The position numbers and the translations under genes are program-made. A model generated the notes under the pieces. It saw nothing but the letters and a program-made list of their open reading frames with translations. It ran no database searches and was not told the DNA's origin. A stretch of DNA of 64,000 nucleotides from Perkinsus olseni (taxonomy: Eukaryota; Perkinsozoa; Perkinsida; Perkinsidae). The stretch covers positions 1-64,000 of the forward strand of contig JABANP010000094.1 of NCBI GenBank assembly GCA_013115135.1, in the 5' to 3' direction. How positions within the stretch are numbered: position 1 is the stretch's first letter; each line of letters begins with the position of its first letter. Positions 22,709-32,883 of the stretch are shown here, piece by piece.

Positions 22709-23058
22709 TGCTGTCGACTAAAGTGGTCTCGATGACTATCTCAGACTCTTCACTGTACTTGATGGGGTCAGTCGGCAGCAGCAGGCAGTCATGACTGACC
22801 TCTTTTCCCCTCACCTTGATATCTTCTCGCGATATCTGTCCCTGAAGTCCCCATCGGAGCCGGCTCTGCACGCGAAGACAACGACGCTAGCAATGCATTA
22901 TGCATTATGCAGCGTCAGTTCGGTGGGGGGCTACGATCTGGGCGAGCCCACATTCCAACGATATCTGTCGGCTCATCAGTCTGGCTCCGAGTGTATCACT
23001 GACCGTAAATCCCCATCGTTCGGCCCTACAGGTGGACCTGAGCTTAATTCTCCTCGGC

Positions 23059-23080
23059 CTGTCGACTCGACAGTATCGAG
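23059..23080. repeat. Inverted-octamer insertion, S=CTGTCGAG
   Basis: T=TGTCGA, one substitution in the last copy, both loop bases fit. Third unit only. Confidence 0.8.
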
Positions 23081-23597
23081 GTAGACAATCGCAGGCGCGC
23101 GCTGAAAGCTTAGCGTAAGCCGGATGGTTGAGGACAAATTGGCGCGGAGGCTGACTGCTCCCCTGCTCTGTGCTGAAGTGGCGACGAGATGTCTCACATG
23201 TGAAAACCTCTGGCTTCAGGGACGTGGGAGGTAGAGAAACTCAGCTGACGTGAGAATCTCGAAACCTCGGTTTATGCGTGGAGGGCGAGGTGGGGTCTCA
23301 AAACTGATCGGTTAGTCGGCGCGACCCACGCGTCACCGCAGGAGGCAGCACGACACCGAAGTGCCAATTGATGGCGCAACACCAGAATAACTGGAAACTC
23401 TATTCTATCTTTCGGTAGTTACTATCCAATTGGGACACTCTGTCCCTATCCCGTTGTGCGGACCTCGAATTTATGAGAAAGACGTCCCCTCATAAGGGCT
23501 TTCAACTGCGATAAAGGCGAACCTTTATTTCTGCATCAGCAGAATAGCTGGGCCCGGATCTGACAAACTCAAGCCAAGATAACGAGAGAGCATCATG

Positions 23598-23619
23598 AAT
23601 GAGAATCTCATTATGAGAT
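23598..23619. repeat. Inverted-octamer insertion, S=AATGAGAT
   Basis: Perfect structure with T=ATGAGA. Third unit only; the unexpanded octamer is at 11,899-11,906 in unit 2. Confidence 0.93.
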
Positions 23620-24896
23620 TCTGCATCTGGCCATTGTCAAGAGACCGTCCTTAGGAACGAAACCGATCGTCCGTGTGTACTTGGTGGCAATCCTACGCAG
23701 GAGGATCGGCGTGAGCGAAATTACCGAGCAGAGATCATGCGCGCACAAAGGAGTTGTGCGCGGGAGTAGGTTGCGCGAAGAGGGGTGCGGTACTTCAACT
23801 GATTCAATGCTAGAGCTAGCGACGAGTGCTAGCAATAGATCCAGCCATAAGTTGTAATGGCTGTGATAACGGCGGATGTGAGCTCGACCCAGCCCTCCGC
23901 TTTCTGGATGTGGAGGTAGGACACTGGAGGCTGCTGACTCAACCCAGACTGGGTATGGAGTCGGGCAGTCATCTAATGTCCTACTGATAACGGATCTGAT
24001 GCAGATACCTCCTACTGATGATATCCTTGAGTAGGAGATGGGCAACTGGACCAGCGATAGAGTAACCAAAGCTGTACTCTGATGATAATAGTAGTTGATA
24101 CGGCGGACGGGATGATCACTCGCAGAAGGAGCGAGGATCAGGGCAGATCGGACGTGGTTGGTCGGCGTTCACCGTCAGATCGCTCTAATCCCTTTCGATG
24201 TTACGATTTGTAGCTTACGAAGGCTGCAATGATCGTTGAACTCTCGGTATACCTGCGAGGGAACGGAAGGACCGGCAAGATGAATCAGCCCTGCTGAGTT
24301 TACTTAGGACGTCCCGGCTCGCACACCTGTGAAGGTTGGGCTGGGAAGTGACAGGGGCCCTGCTACAGGGTCTCCTTACGGGCACCAGCCCAGTAGTCTC
24401 TTGCCGAGACTACGATTAAACGTGGTATCCACCGGGCACCGTTAGCCGCTAATCCGAGGTCTTAAGTACGAGATAGCGAGAGTTCCTACGCGGTCCAGGT
24501 GTAGGGTTGATATCCTCCTGGATAGCTGTAATGATTATCAGAACTTGAGTTACTTTAGCAAAACTTACGGACGCTACTGAATATGGGCGACTTAGCATTA
24601 GTCCACGGCAGAGCATAGGCTGGAGCCTCCAGCCTGGTGGAGGATTGCGGGGCCTCAGTGAGGGCTCGAGAGAATGAAGGAATCTGTATCGCGATCAATA
24701 ACGCTCATGAGCGTACCCCAATAGACCCCACGGTGCCCACTCAATCAGATGCCTGATCTTAGGTGGTTGCGCACCAGACAACCCGTATAGCAGTAGCCAC
24801 CTGGCTGTCACAGGTTACCGCGTCACAACCTCAACCTGGGAAATCCATGCAGTCGATGCTCGAGCCGTTCTCGCTCGTCACTCAACGCCCAGTAGC

Positions 24897-26330
24897 TTGC
24901 TAGGTCACTTTGTGAGACACAGCGAGGGCTCGGAGTGTTGTGGATGGACGAGTCATCCATCCATCCATCCAGGATATCCTGACGTCTTCTGTGAGGACGT
25001 CACTGCTGCTGAAGATGCCCCAGCTCTATGTGAACTGTGGAGGCCTTCATTCAATTGGCTCGCTGATGAGATGATCTACACTTACCCCATCGGTGATGAG
25101 GTAACAACGTCATGGTTCGACCCACTCATCGACTGGGCGATGATCAGTATGGCAGCCAACATGGACCATGGTCGAGTGTTGATGGAAAGGAAAGAGTTCA
25201 AGCACCAACTCCCTGTCAGCGTCGGCGCGTCAAGGGCTGCACCAAAGCATTGCTCTACACCTAGCGCCGACGACATCGAGTCTCCTACTCCTTCCGCCTA
25301 CAACTCTCCCCCCTCGAGCCACGATTGAACCGTGACGGACCGTCACTGACGGTTCGAAGGTCTCACAGTCGGCGACATCTTCATCGGGATCGGCCATCCA
25401 GGGTGAACCACTGTCCAGATTTGGACATTGTCCATCTGCAATTTTGCCGCAATTTGCGGCAAGAAAAATAATAGGCGAAAAATAGGAAAAATACGAAAAA
25501 TGCCAAAAAAAGCCTAAAATTTGAGCCTCGAGCGTACACAAGTGGGCCGAGTGCCTACAGGTCATCACCTTCGCCCGTAAGCGTGATTGACAGTTGTATC
25601 AACGACGGTAATACCGCTGCACACTTGTTTCCCTCACGGCAAGCCTTGCGATGCGAACCGATGCAAATTGCCATCGATCAGGTGGGCGCGCGCCAAGTTC
25701 ATGCGCTGCTCGACGAGTGCGATGCGTTGCATATGGTTCGGAAGTTGTTTATGCGGGCCACGGGTGCTCGTGATGCCCCGCGATAAGCGTAGCGTTGCCT
25801 GCTCCTTCCATGATCACCTGCATCGCACTAGTAGCACTCGGATCGTCTCGGTCGCCTCGACAGAGGCGACAGGAAAAGTTTTCGTATTTTACGGCTATTT
25901 TGCGCATTTTGCGAGTATTTTGCGCAAATTTCTTGCGGAAAAATATTTTTTTATTTTGCAGGACATTGGTGCACCCTGCGGCCATCCCATATGATGAGCT
26001 GAAGAAGAAGATCAAGTGCATCGTTGAAGACCCTCCTTCGGCCGACCACTTTCTCACAGGCTCTGACAACTATGTGCAGTGGCGGGTGACCATTCTTGAG
26101 ACCCTTGCCGATGCCGACGAGGCCCCTAACAAACTTCTGGCCGAGGCCGTCATTTCATGTCTAAAGGGTTCCTGGAACCCTTTAGACATGGCAGGAACCC
26201 GTTAGACATGGAACCCGGTTCCATCAAAGCATTCATCAAGCGCCAAGTCAGCCGTCAAAATATGGTTGACGATGGTGCAATGGCCGTCATAGCTGTCTTC
26301 AAGGGATATTAACGATCCGTACACTGAAAC
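24897..26330 (+). pseudogene. Broken gag-like ORF, probably retrotransposon-derived
   Basis: Open frames at 24,897-25,328, 25,583-25,786 and 25,980-26,205 read protein-like sequence, with an SDNYVQWR segment reminiscent of gag proteins of LTR retrotransposons. The family call is tentative. AT-rich stretches at 25,440-25,510 and 25,870-25,960 resemble each other in inverted orientation. The ORF is interrupted at 26,166-26,223 by a complex hairpin insertion, after which the coding sense resumes in another frame. No protease, integrase or RT follows. Confidence 0.45.
26166..26223. repeat. Complex hairpin insertion with restarted reverse run
   Basis: A 17-bp arm, a 1-nt loop (T at 26,173) and its exact reverse complement. 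Two further restarts at GGAACC follow (26,194 and 26,210), then a 1-nt turn and GGTTCC. Both turn bases complement the outer flanking bases, exactly as in the simple octamer events. Confidence 0.85.
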
Positions 26331-26386
26331 CTCGCACACTTAACACTAAGTGTGAAACACTGAACTGAACATGAAGTGTTAAACAC

Positions 26387-26560
26387 TTCATCTATGCAAA
26401 TCTCATTCACTGATATCTCCTACATATATATTCGGTACATTTGTGTTCCATGACGGAACTTTCATCTATGAATAGCTCTTACGTAGGCGATCCGTACACA
26501 TAAGACAAGTTCATTAACACTTCGTCTACCAAGTCCTCGTATACTATCGATTGGTACACT
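26387..26560 (+). repeat. Degenerate tandem repeat, about 60-74 bp period
   Basis: TTCATCTATG at 26,387 and 26,461 and TTCGTCTACC at 26,521 each precede, after about 30-45 bp, a GGTACA or CGTACAC word (26,433; 26,493; 26,553). Confidence 0.55.
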
Positions 26561-27651
26561 TCAAACTCATACACAGAAGTCTACCCACGGACCACTAGGC
26601 GGACCACTACCCGTATGCGGGAAGTCCCCTGTTCGAAACCGGTCCGGGCCAGTTCTTTGTTTTTTACGGATGATCTGCAACCTTGTTTAAATCACCATCG
26701 TTCTTGCTTGAAAATTCTCCTAGCAGAACGAGCGAGTCTGCTATGCTTGAATTTTACCCATCTAGCTTGGATTGGCACCATCACCCACCGATCGCATTTA
26801 TCAGTTCCTTCACTGTAACGCTCGAAGATACCACATAATAAGAAGATAAACTTTTGATTCCAGTCGTAAGCATGTCGATTCTTCCAACCACGGGATTGTC
26901 ACACACTGTCCTCTGCGCTGGCCTTTTCGATTGATACCTCACGGAGATGCACTGTCTTTTCCCCGAGCGCAGCGAGCGACGTGGTCCCTCTGACTAAGAG
27001 CTAGAGAACCCGGACGGGTTCTGCTAGTAGAGACAATAGTTTGCGCAACAGCTTGTTTTGAGAACCAGGCTAATGCATTGTATGCCATACAGTCAGATTA
27101 GCAAGAATCATATCTCAGTCCAACTGGATTAGACTTGCTGTTCCATCCCGATTTCCACTCTAATAGAGCAACTCTATTGCATAGTATTCGTCCGATAGTT
27201 CCTCGGCAGCTCCTCGCTCGCCGATGAATCAGGGTGCTGACTCCAACATCCCGAGCAAACTATTCTCCTTGAATAGAGGACGTCAAACATTGAGTTAGCT
27301 CCTAAGGAGTCACTACACCCTTCCCAGATCTACTTAGTAAAACCCAAGAGCAAATTAATAAAGCCCAGCCAAATTAGTGAAAACCCAGAGCTACCCTGGG
27401 ACCTGCCCTAGCAGGGCGATTTAAGGAAGCCCAGACTAAATCAGAAAATCCCCAAAGCAATTTAGTTCCATGAACGCCGCTCGATGGCCCAGTAACTGGC
27501 TAGGCCACTCCGTGAAACACAGCCAGAGCACAAGGAATCCGTGCTCATCGTGTACCTCTACGTAACCATTTTAAGCTGGATGATATAGCACTTCAAAACC
27601 CCTCTGCAGACCCTCACCTTCGGTTATGACTGATCGTCGGCCCGTCCTCGG

Positions 27652-27673
27652 TCTCAGACTCTGAGACTCAGAG
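27652..27673. repeat. Inverted-octamer insertion, S=TCTCAGAG
   Basis: Perfect structure with T=CTCAGA, outside the tandem array. Confidence 0.92.
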
Positions 27674-27891
27674 CGAACAAGAACCGAGCATCGCACCCAA
27701 CCGAGACCTGACGCGCGTATGAGCCTACAGTCCACCGCCACAACCGGCTTAGACTTCGCCGATGTGCTCACTTCCTGTGAGATTCTTTCACCAATTGATA
27801 TGAAGTGATTATAAGAGTCCTGATGAAGTATGTCTACACATTGCGTACTTTTACGCAGCATGCCACTTTACACTGAACGCAAAAGCTATGA

Positions 27892-28701
27892 TTAGGAGGA
27901 GGCATCATAGTCACTAGAATTTTCGACAGATCCGCCATCCATTGGAGCATCTGCTGTGACAAATTCGTCACCTGAAAGGGTCGGCCAAGGTGGCGTAGCC
28001 TCCCATGCATACTCCGAGTTCACGCCGCTCACTGTCTCAGCGTAAGTGGACATACCGTCAGCGCCTCGAGTGACAGCCTCGAAGACGTCCCCAGAGACAC
28101 CCCGCCGCCTCTTCGCCGATGAAAAAGCATCATTATATCTGTTTTCACTCCGAGGGAGGGTGATGTCCAAAGCCAGGCTGCTTGCTGTCATCGCATCAAC
28201 TATCTGAAACCACCATCACAGTTCTTTCAATTCCCAGCGACACCTACCCCTCCGGACGGGATAGTCAGGGCATTGGTCGGCAGAGTTCTCCGCGCTGTCA
28301 TGTGCTCCTGCACTTCGTGAGAAAGCAACGCACAGAGCAAATCGAGGGCCTGAGATGAATCCACAATCGCCTCGACTGTCGAGGCTCGACACCACCGTTT
28401 AAAGGGTCCCACCTGCTCTGTGTACTCCTCCACCCCGTGGCTCTTCAATGATCGCTCCACAAGCTCCCGTCGCTTGGACTCCGCAGTTTTCAGCGCCTGA
28501 GGCAAACTCGGCCGTGAAGGCCTTTCGAGAGACTACAGCTCCACCTGCCTTAGTGTTATTAATAATAGCCTTCAGGGAACCCGGCACAGAGACCAGCAAA
28601 TTGCCCCCTCCTCCACCGCCGTGGTAGCCATGATAGTGATGGGCGCCACTCGCTGCAGCCGCCGCTGCTGCAGCTGCCGCAGTGAGGTTCGATAATGACA
28701 T
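27892..28701 (-). CDS. Uncharacterised protein with poly-Ala and poly-Gly tracts
   Basis: Start at 28,701, then an Ala10 run, a His/Tyr/Gly stretch and a Gly6 run. A 40-nt intron (GTAGTC...CTCAG) joins to ALKTAESKRRELVERSL, a probable helical or coiled-coil segment. A 44-nt intron (28,204-28,247) then joins to IVDAMTASSLALDITL and an acidic C-terminus. No family is recognised. A perfect inverted-octamer insertion (28,370-28,391) lies in the second exon. Being 14 bp it would shift the frame, so part of this exon may be younger, or the model may be wrong there. It lies 138 bp downstream of the aminopeptidase stop on the same strand. Confidence 0.5.
28204..28247 (-). other. 44-nt intron with antisense tRNA-like string
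   Basis: GT...AG intron on the minus strand. It shares 14 of 15 bases (GTCGCTGGGAATYGA) with the unrelated DDX60 intron at 61,521. Confidence 0.6.
28370..28391. repeat. Inverted-octamer insertion, S=CCTCGACA
   Basis: Perfect structure with T=CTCGAC, in the second exon of the uncharacterised gene. Confidence 0.92.
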
Positions 28702-28838
28702 TAAACAGACCCTCTACTGGCAACACGTGGAAGGGTCCAGAATTCAGCGCCGGCCAACTCGAGCTGCCCTCAGACGTGCAAACAATCGTTCACGTAACTG
28801 GTAGGAGAAAAGAAGGCAATTTCGGCGACCGCCATCTG

Positions 28839-31774
28839 TTAAGGAAAGCCGCTCTGAACGTACTGCAGTAGAGCGTTCGCGTATCCGAACTCCTCGTCGA
28901 GTGCCTGAGAAGACTGTCCATCAGCACAGACAAAGCTGGATCGAGCTTACAGCAGTTATCCCATCCGCTGGTCCTGAAACTGGATCCCTTTTGGGTCCGA
29001 AAACTTGTCGGAAGGCTTCCCATCGTCTTGTCTCGATACGTCTTTGCAATTTCTCAATTCTCCGACGGCTTCTGCCGACCGCGGCGTCATAAACTTCAGG
29101 AGCGATCTCCCCTGATTCCAGTCGACGGACATCATCCTGCAGTCGAAGGACCTCCAAGGCGGCATCCTGAAAGCGACCATGACACCGGAGGGGGAGCTCG
29201 CGATGGATCTCACCTCGCACTCAGCTTCAACAGCCGTGTAGAAGGCTCCAGCCGCCGATAGTTTTCCACCATCAGAAGCCGCAGCGATTGACCACAGAGC
29301 CGGCCAATACCACTCCTTCTCCAAATCGCGTGCAACTTCACCACGGGACTCTCTGCGCCGTTTAATATCAAGCGCCAATGAGACAACCAAAGCGCACTGC
29401 TCTACTCGACTGAGTTGACGAGGGGCCGGCAGCGTCTCCTGACTAGGAGGCGGACAGAGCGCAAAACTCTGAGAAGAATTCAACAGCTATAAGGAGCGGA
29501 CCGCACGGACGATTCGATCGCTACCTCGAGCTCGGGGTTGATAAGCAGTGCCAGCTCACAATCAGGCACTGTCGGACGATCAATGAGGACCTCTAATGGG
29601 CTCCCAGTGACATGACACGGCTTGAGCCAGCACTCAAGAGTATCTTCTTTTATGACTGATCCGTGCTTCAACCACCAGACCTTGATCTTCAAAGGAACTC
29701 GTCTCGGGCTAAAGTGGCCATCGAATTGTGCTTCGCTCCGCTTGTCCCTTTCAGAAACCCATGGAGGGCGTTTAGATATAACGCCGGGAGTGTCCAGTTG
29801 CCACAGCCTCAGAGCGTAGCCAGAACTCATCACCTCCACGACCGAGTACACCACTGGAAGGCCTGGCTCCCGCAGCCAAGCAGTCATCCAATCGGTAATC
29901 TCATGGGCTGCCCAACCACTGGCCTCGGCCATGGCTCGCCAGAGATCTTCCTCCGTGTAAGTGGATTGGCAGTGTCTCTTCAACAGGACCCCTGAATAAA
30001 GAATGCTACTAGCCATCCTGAACGCGTCATGCGGTTCCTACGCAAACCGTCGATGAAGCGCTCCTCCCCGACCGCGCTTCGAAGCATACGGAGCACGCAA
30101 GCCCCCTTGCCGTACGCGATACTGTCGAACAGGACTTGACTGCCCCCCACAGCGCTCTGCTCAGGACACGTCAAGCTCCCCTTCTTGACCTCGATCGGAT
30201 GAGACTCTGACAAGACCTCGTCCTAAAGTAACGCAGCAGAGAGGAGCATTCGCTACTTGAAGGCGACGCGTCAGCAAGCATCGCATCGAATTGGACTTCA
30301 GTGATGAAGTGCTCCCAAATGCTCTGGCCAAGGCAGGGATTCAACCTGAATGCTCACGTGCCATCAAAGACATCTGACCGTAGCGTTCCTACACCTGCAG
30401 CTCGTCCACCGAGATTCGATCGTCTTCCTCCCAGCCCGGCATGAGCTCACACATGATGAACTCGAGTAGCCTCGCCATGCCCTCCTTCAGCCAGAGCTGC
30501 TGGAAACTCCTCGGCGTGAGCATGTCGCCAAACCACATGTGAGAAACCTCATGGCACATCAAGCGGGCCACACGTCGCCTTCGACTGAGCTGCTCCGACA
30601 GGTGCTTGAATTTTGGAGCACCGGGGTTGCCGGGGCATCGTCGACGCTCTCGCTCCAGACCGTCCATCTCGTCAGCGATCTTCGGTAATATACAGTACGT
30701 GTCCTTCACGGAGATGCTGCCGAAAGTCTCCAGGCCGAGCCCTCGGTGATGCGGAAGTGCAACGATCCGTAAAGGGTTGGGTGGAGGGGGATAGGACGCA
30801 ACCTCTCCGAACCAAAGCATCATCTGCTCGAACGCGAACGCCGCCGCGTGACCAGCCACGACAGGAGAGAGCCCGTGGCCACTTTGGTTGTGACGTTGCC
30901 GTTTGTCCAGCAATTCCAAGCTAGAGGTGTCAGAAAAACCATCTTCCTTAGAGAAGTAAGCGACTCGGACTCGTGAGCTCGCCTCGTACTCAGAGAAGGG
31001 GCCGATGAAGAGCCCGACAGTGTACGTGGGGAGACGGAGGTCCCCTGGAGTACTGAACTCGACCCAGTCGCCAGTTCGGCGCGGCGCACTTATCGAAGTG
31101 ACCATCATGTCAGCGACCTCCTTCTGAGCAACCCGCAGAGTGAATGTCGCCTTGAAGCCTGGATCGTCAACGCATGGAAAGACCCGTCTCGCGTGCCTCG
31201 GCTCGAGGCTCGTACCGATATAATAGTCCTCCGACGCGTTATTGAGTTCACTCTCGTCCACAGGCGACTGAATATCGCCTGCATCAAGGCTGCTGATGTG
31301 GCCTTTAGCATTGCAGTCAGCGATGAACAGCCCTCTCGGAGCGACAGCCACTGAGCTTCCGTCAAGGGAGCTCTTCAGTACTCCACACCTAGTCAGCTGC
31401 CCAGTGTATTCTATAGCGACTTCAAGGTCATCCTTAATCGCAGGGACCTCAATGGCGAGTAAACCCTCATCGAGCTCATACCGTACCGCAACTCCGCCAA
31501 CTCGCAGTGAAATAATCTTCATTCCAACAGCGTGCAAGGACAGGATACTACGCTGTTGATCCGCGGCGTGCCGAGCCGAGCGGGCGGACTTGAGGACCAC
31601 TCGACCGCGAAATCGGCCCTTGGACCGGTCGAAGTTGCTCAGCGATATGTCGTATGACACAGGTACGAACTCATCACCAGGCATGCCCGCTCGGGCAGAA
31701 AGGTTGTCGACGGGGAGCCGGTCATCAGACGGCAATTCGGTAGGAGCCGCTTCATGGTGAAACTTGAGAGTCAT
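28839..31774 (-). CDS. M1-family aminopeptidase (gluzincin), divergent GAMEN motif
   Basis: Starts at 31,774. Exon 1 (30,395-31,774) encodes the N-terminal beta domain (PVSYDISLSNFD; RRVFPCVDDPGFKATF, as in aminopeptidase N) and the catalytic domain. The zinc site HEVSHMWFGD-x-LT and the second-shell LWLKEG (HExxH-x18-E) are visible. The substrate-anchoring GAMEN motif is replaced by GLETFG. Later short exons carry the ERAP-like helical part: SHPIEVK, FDSIAYGKGACVLRML, then TYTEEDLWRAM and GLPVVYSVV, then a helical tail (DAALEVLRLQDDVRRLESGE) ending QYVQSGFP. Introns are 40-71 nt. One junction near 30,260 lacks an obvious GT donor and may be non-canonical. The enzyme trims N-terminal residues from peptides. 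The altered GAMEN suggests changed specificity. Confidence 0.9.
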
Positions 31775-32056
31775 GAGGCTTTAGGACATGAAGAGTTGTT
31801 GTGGGTGAATTAAAACTGATGCGAAGAAAAACTACTGCCCGGTACGGCTTTCCTCAGGCGCGTTCATACCAAAATTAGTTTAACGGGCTGCACAATATCT
31901 GAGGTAGCCTTGTACCAGACCCACTGTATTGATTGAGCCAACTCGAGAGGTTTAACCCTTAGAGAGATCAACTTAATCCGACCAAGCGAGCTGGGGAGCC
32001 GATGATATGAGCGAAGCTAGAAGATGCTGACTCAAGTAGTAGAAGAAATTCCGACA

Positions 32057-32101
32057 CAGAGGAGTCCTCTGTGTCGGAATTTCTGTGTCCTCTGAGAGGA
32101 C
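32057..32101. repeat. Complex hairpin insertion
   Basis: The outer 19-bp arms (32,045-32,083) meet at a 1-nt loop at 32,064. A restart at TCCTCT (32,088) is followed by a 1-nt turn into AGAGGA. Turn bases G (32,064) and G (32,094) complement the flanking C's at 32,101 and 32,057. Confidence 0.85.
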
Positions 32102-32803
32102 CACCCATCACTACGACTCCTCCCGCCAGCTCCCTGTCCCTTAATGACGAGAGTCGCATGACAATGACAGCATCACTATGATGGATCGGTAGGATGCCGA
32201 TCCATCAGTGCTGTTGGCAACGTTCCTCTAGCAGTTCAATCACCGGCGGCCAACCGAGCCTTGCGATATTACCTAGAAATATACTCAAAATTGAGACCAT
32301 AGAGAATAACTGTCAAGCCAGGGTTGGTTGAACAGCAACTCCCGTGCTGTGTCCGAAACCCGTTGAAATGCTCAAGGCCCGGGAAAATTTCCCGAGAGAA
32401 TTAATACGGAATCACACCTCGTCTCCATTTCCGGAAATTCTTGCCGCCCGAAAAGCCTCGTGCGGAAACAGCGAACGAGGACTCGAGCGGTCAAGTTTTC
32501 CGTGCGCTGCACCCTTGCTGCGAGCGCTGGAGCGCACTGCTACGTCCGGGCTTCATTCTTCGCGAACGAAGTACGTCGTGGAGAAACACCGGATGCCATC
32601 CTGGGAGCCTTCCGGGCTGCCGCCTTCCGGGATACCATGGAGTGACATAACATAGGTTCGAGGGCCCTACGGGCCCGTCAAGCCTCAAGGCTTGACGCTT
32701 GATGACATACAGACATTCAGCCTTCGCGTTACAAGCCCTATCGAGTAGTAGGCTGCTTAGTAGCTTAGTAGCCGCTACTACTAGTAGTAGCTCGATCGTG
32801 TTA

Positions 32804-32825
32804 CTCTAACGGTTAGAGTCTAACC
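32804..32825. repeat. Inverted-octamer insertion, S=CTCTAACC
   Basis: Perfect structure with T=TCTAAC. Confidence 0.92.
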
Positions 32826-32883
32826 TATTCACGCTGATGATGGACGAATCACTAGTCAGTTGAAAGCAATTCAACTCTAGCTC

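Larger units (their letters stand above)
11595..22950. repeat. Tandem unit 2 (about 11.4 kb)
   Basis: Second full unit, collinear with unit 1. It is the less damaged copy for the retroelement ORFs. It lacks the 307-bp MITE and five of the unit 1 hairpin insertions, but has one of its own (20,659-20,680). Confidence 0.95.
22951..24975. repeat. Truncated third tandem unit
   Basis: Begins with the same sequence as positions 1 and 11,595 but lacks RT, RNase H and recombinase. Homologous blocks are 22,951-23,200, about 23,540-23,670 and 24,180-24,960. The piece at 23,670-24,180 is unrelated to the other units by eye. Homology ends in the ATCC run near 24,965. Divergence is clearly higher than between units 1 and 2. 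It also holds no protease gene. Confidence 0.8.
26331..27891. other. Gene-poor stretch
   Basis: No supported gene. It holds the degenerate tandem repeat at 26,387-26,560. At 26,594-26,660 a tRNA-like scrap carries a B-box-like GTTCGAAACC, a CGGACC/GGTCCG pairing and a T6 run downstream. It is too short and lacks a clear D-arm, so no tRNA is called. Confidence 0.5.
31775..32883. other. Intergenic region with hairpin structures
   Basis: No gene is supported. It holds a complex hairpin insertion (32,057-32,101), a 10-bp inverted repeat near 32,183, an 18-bp palindrome near 32,774 and an inverted-octamer insertion at 32,804. Confidence 0.6.

Noticed and set aside
26594..26660. Possible tRNA gene
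   Set aside because: B-box-like string, a 6-bp outer pairing and a T-run are present, but there is no D-arm, the length is about 50 nt and the T-stem does not pair.
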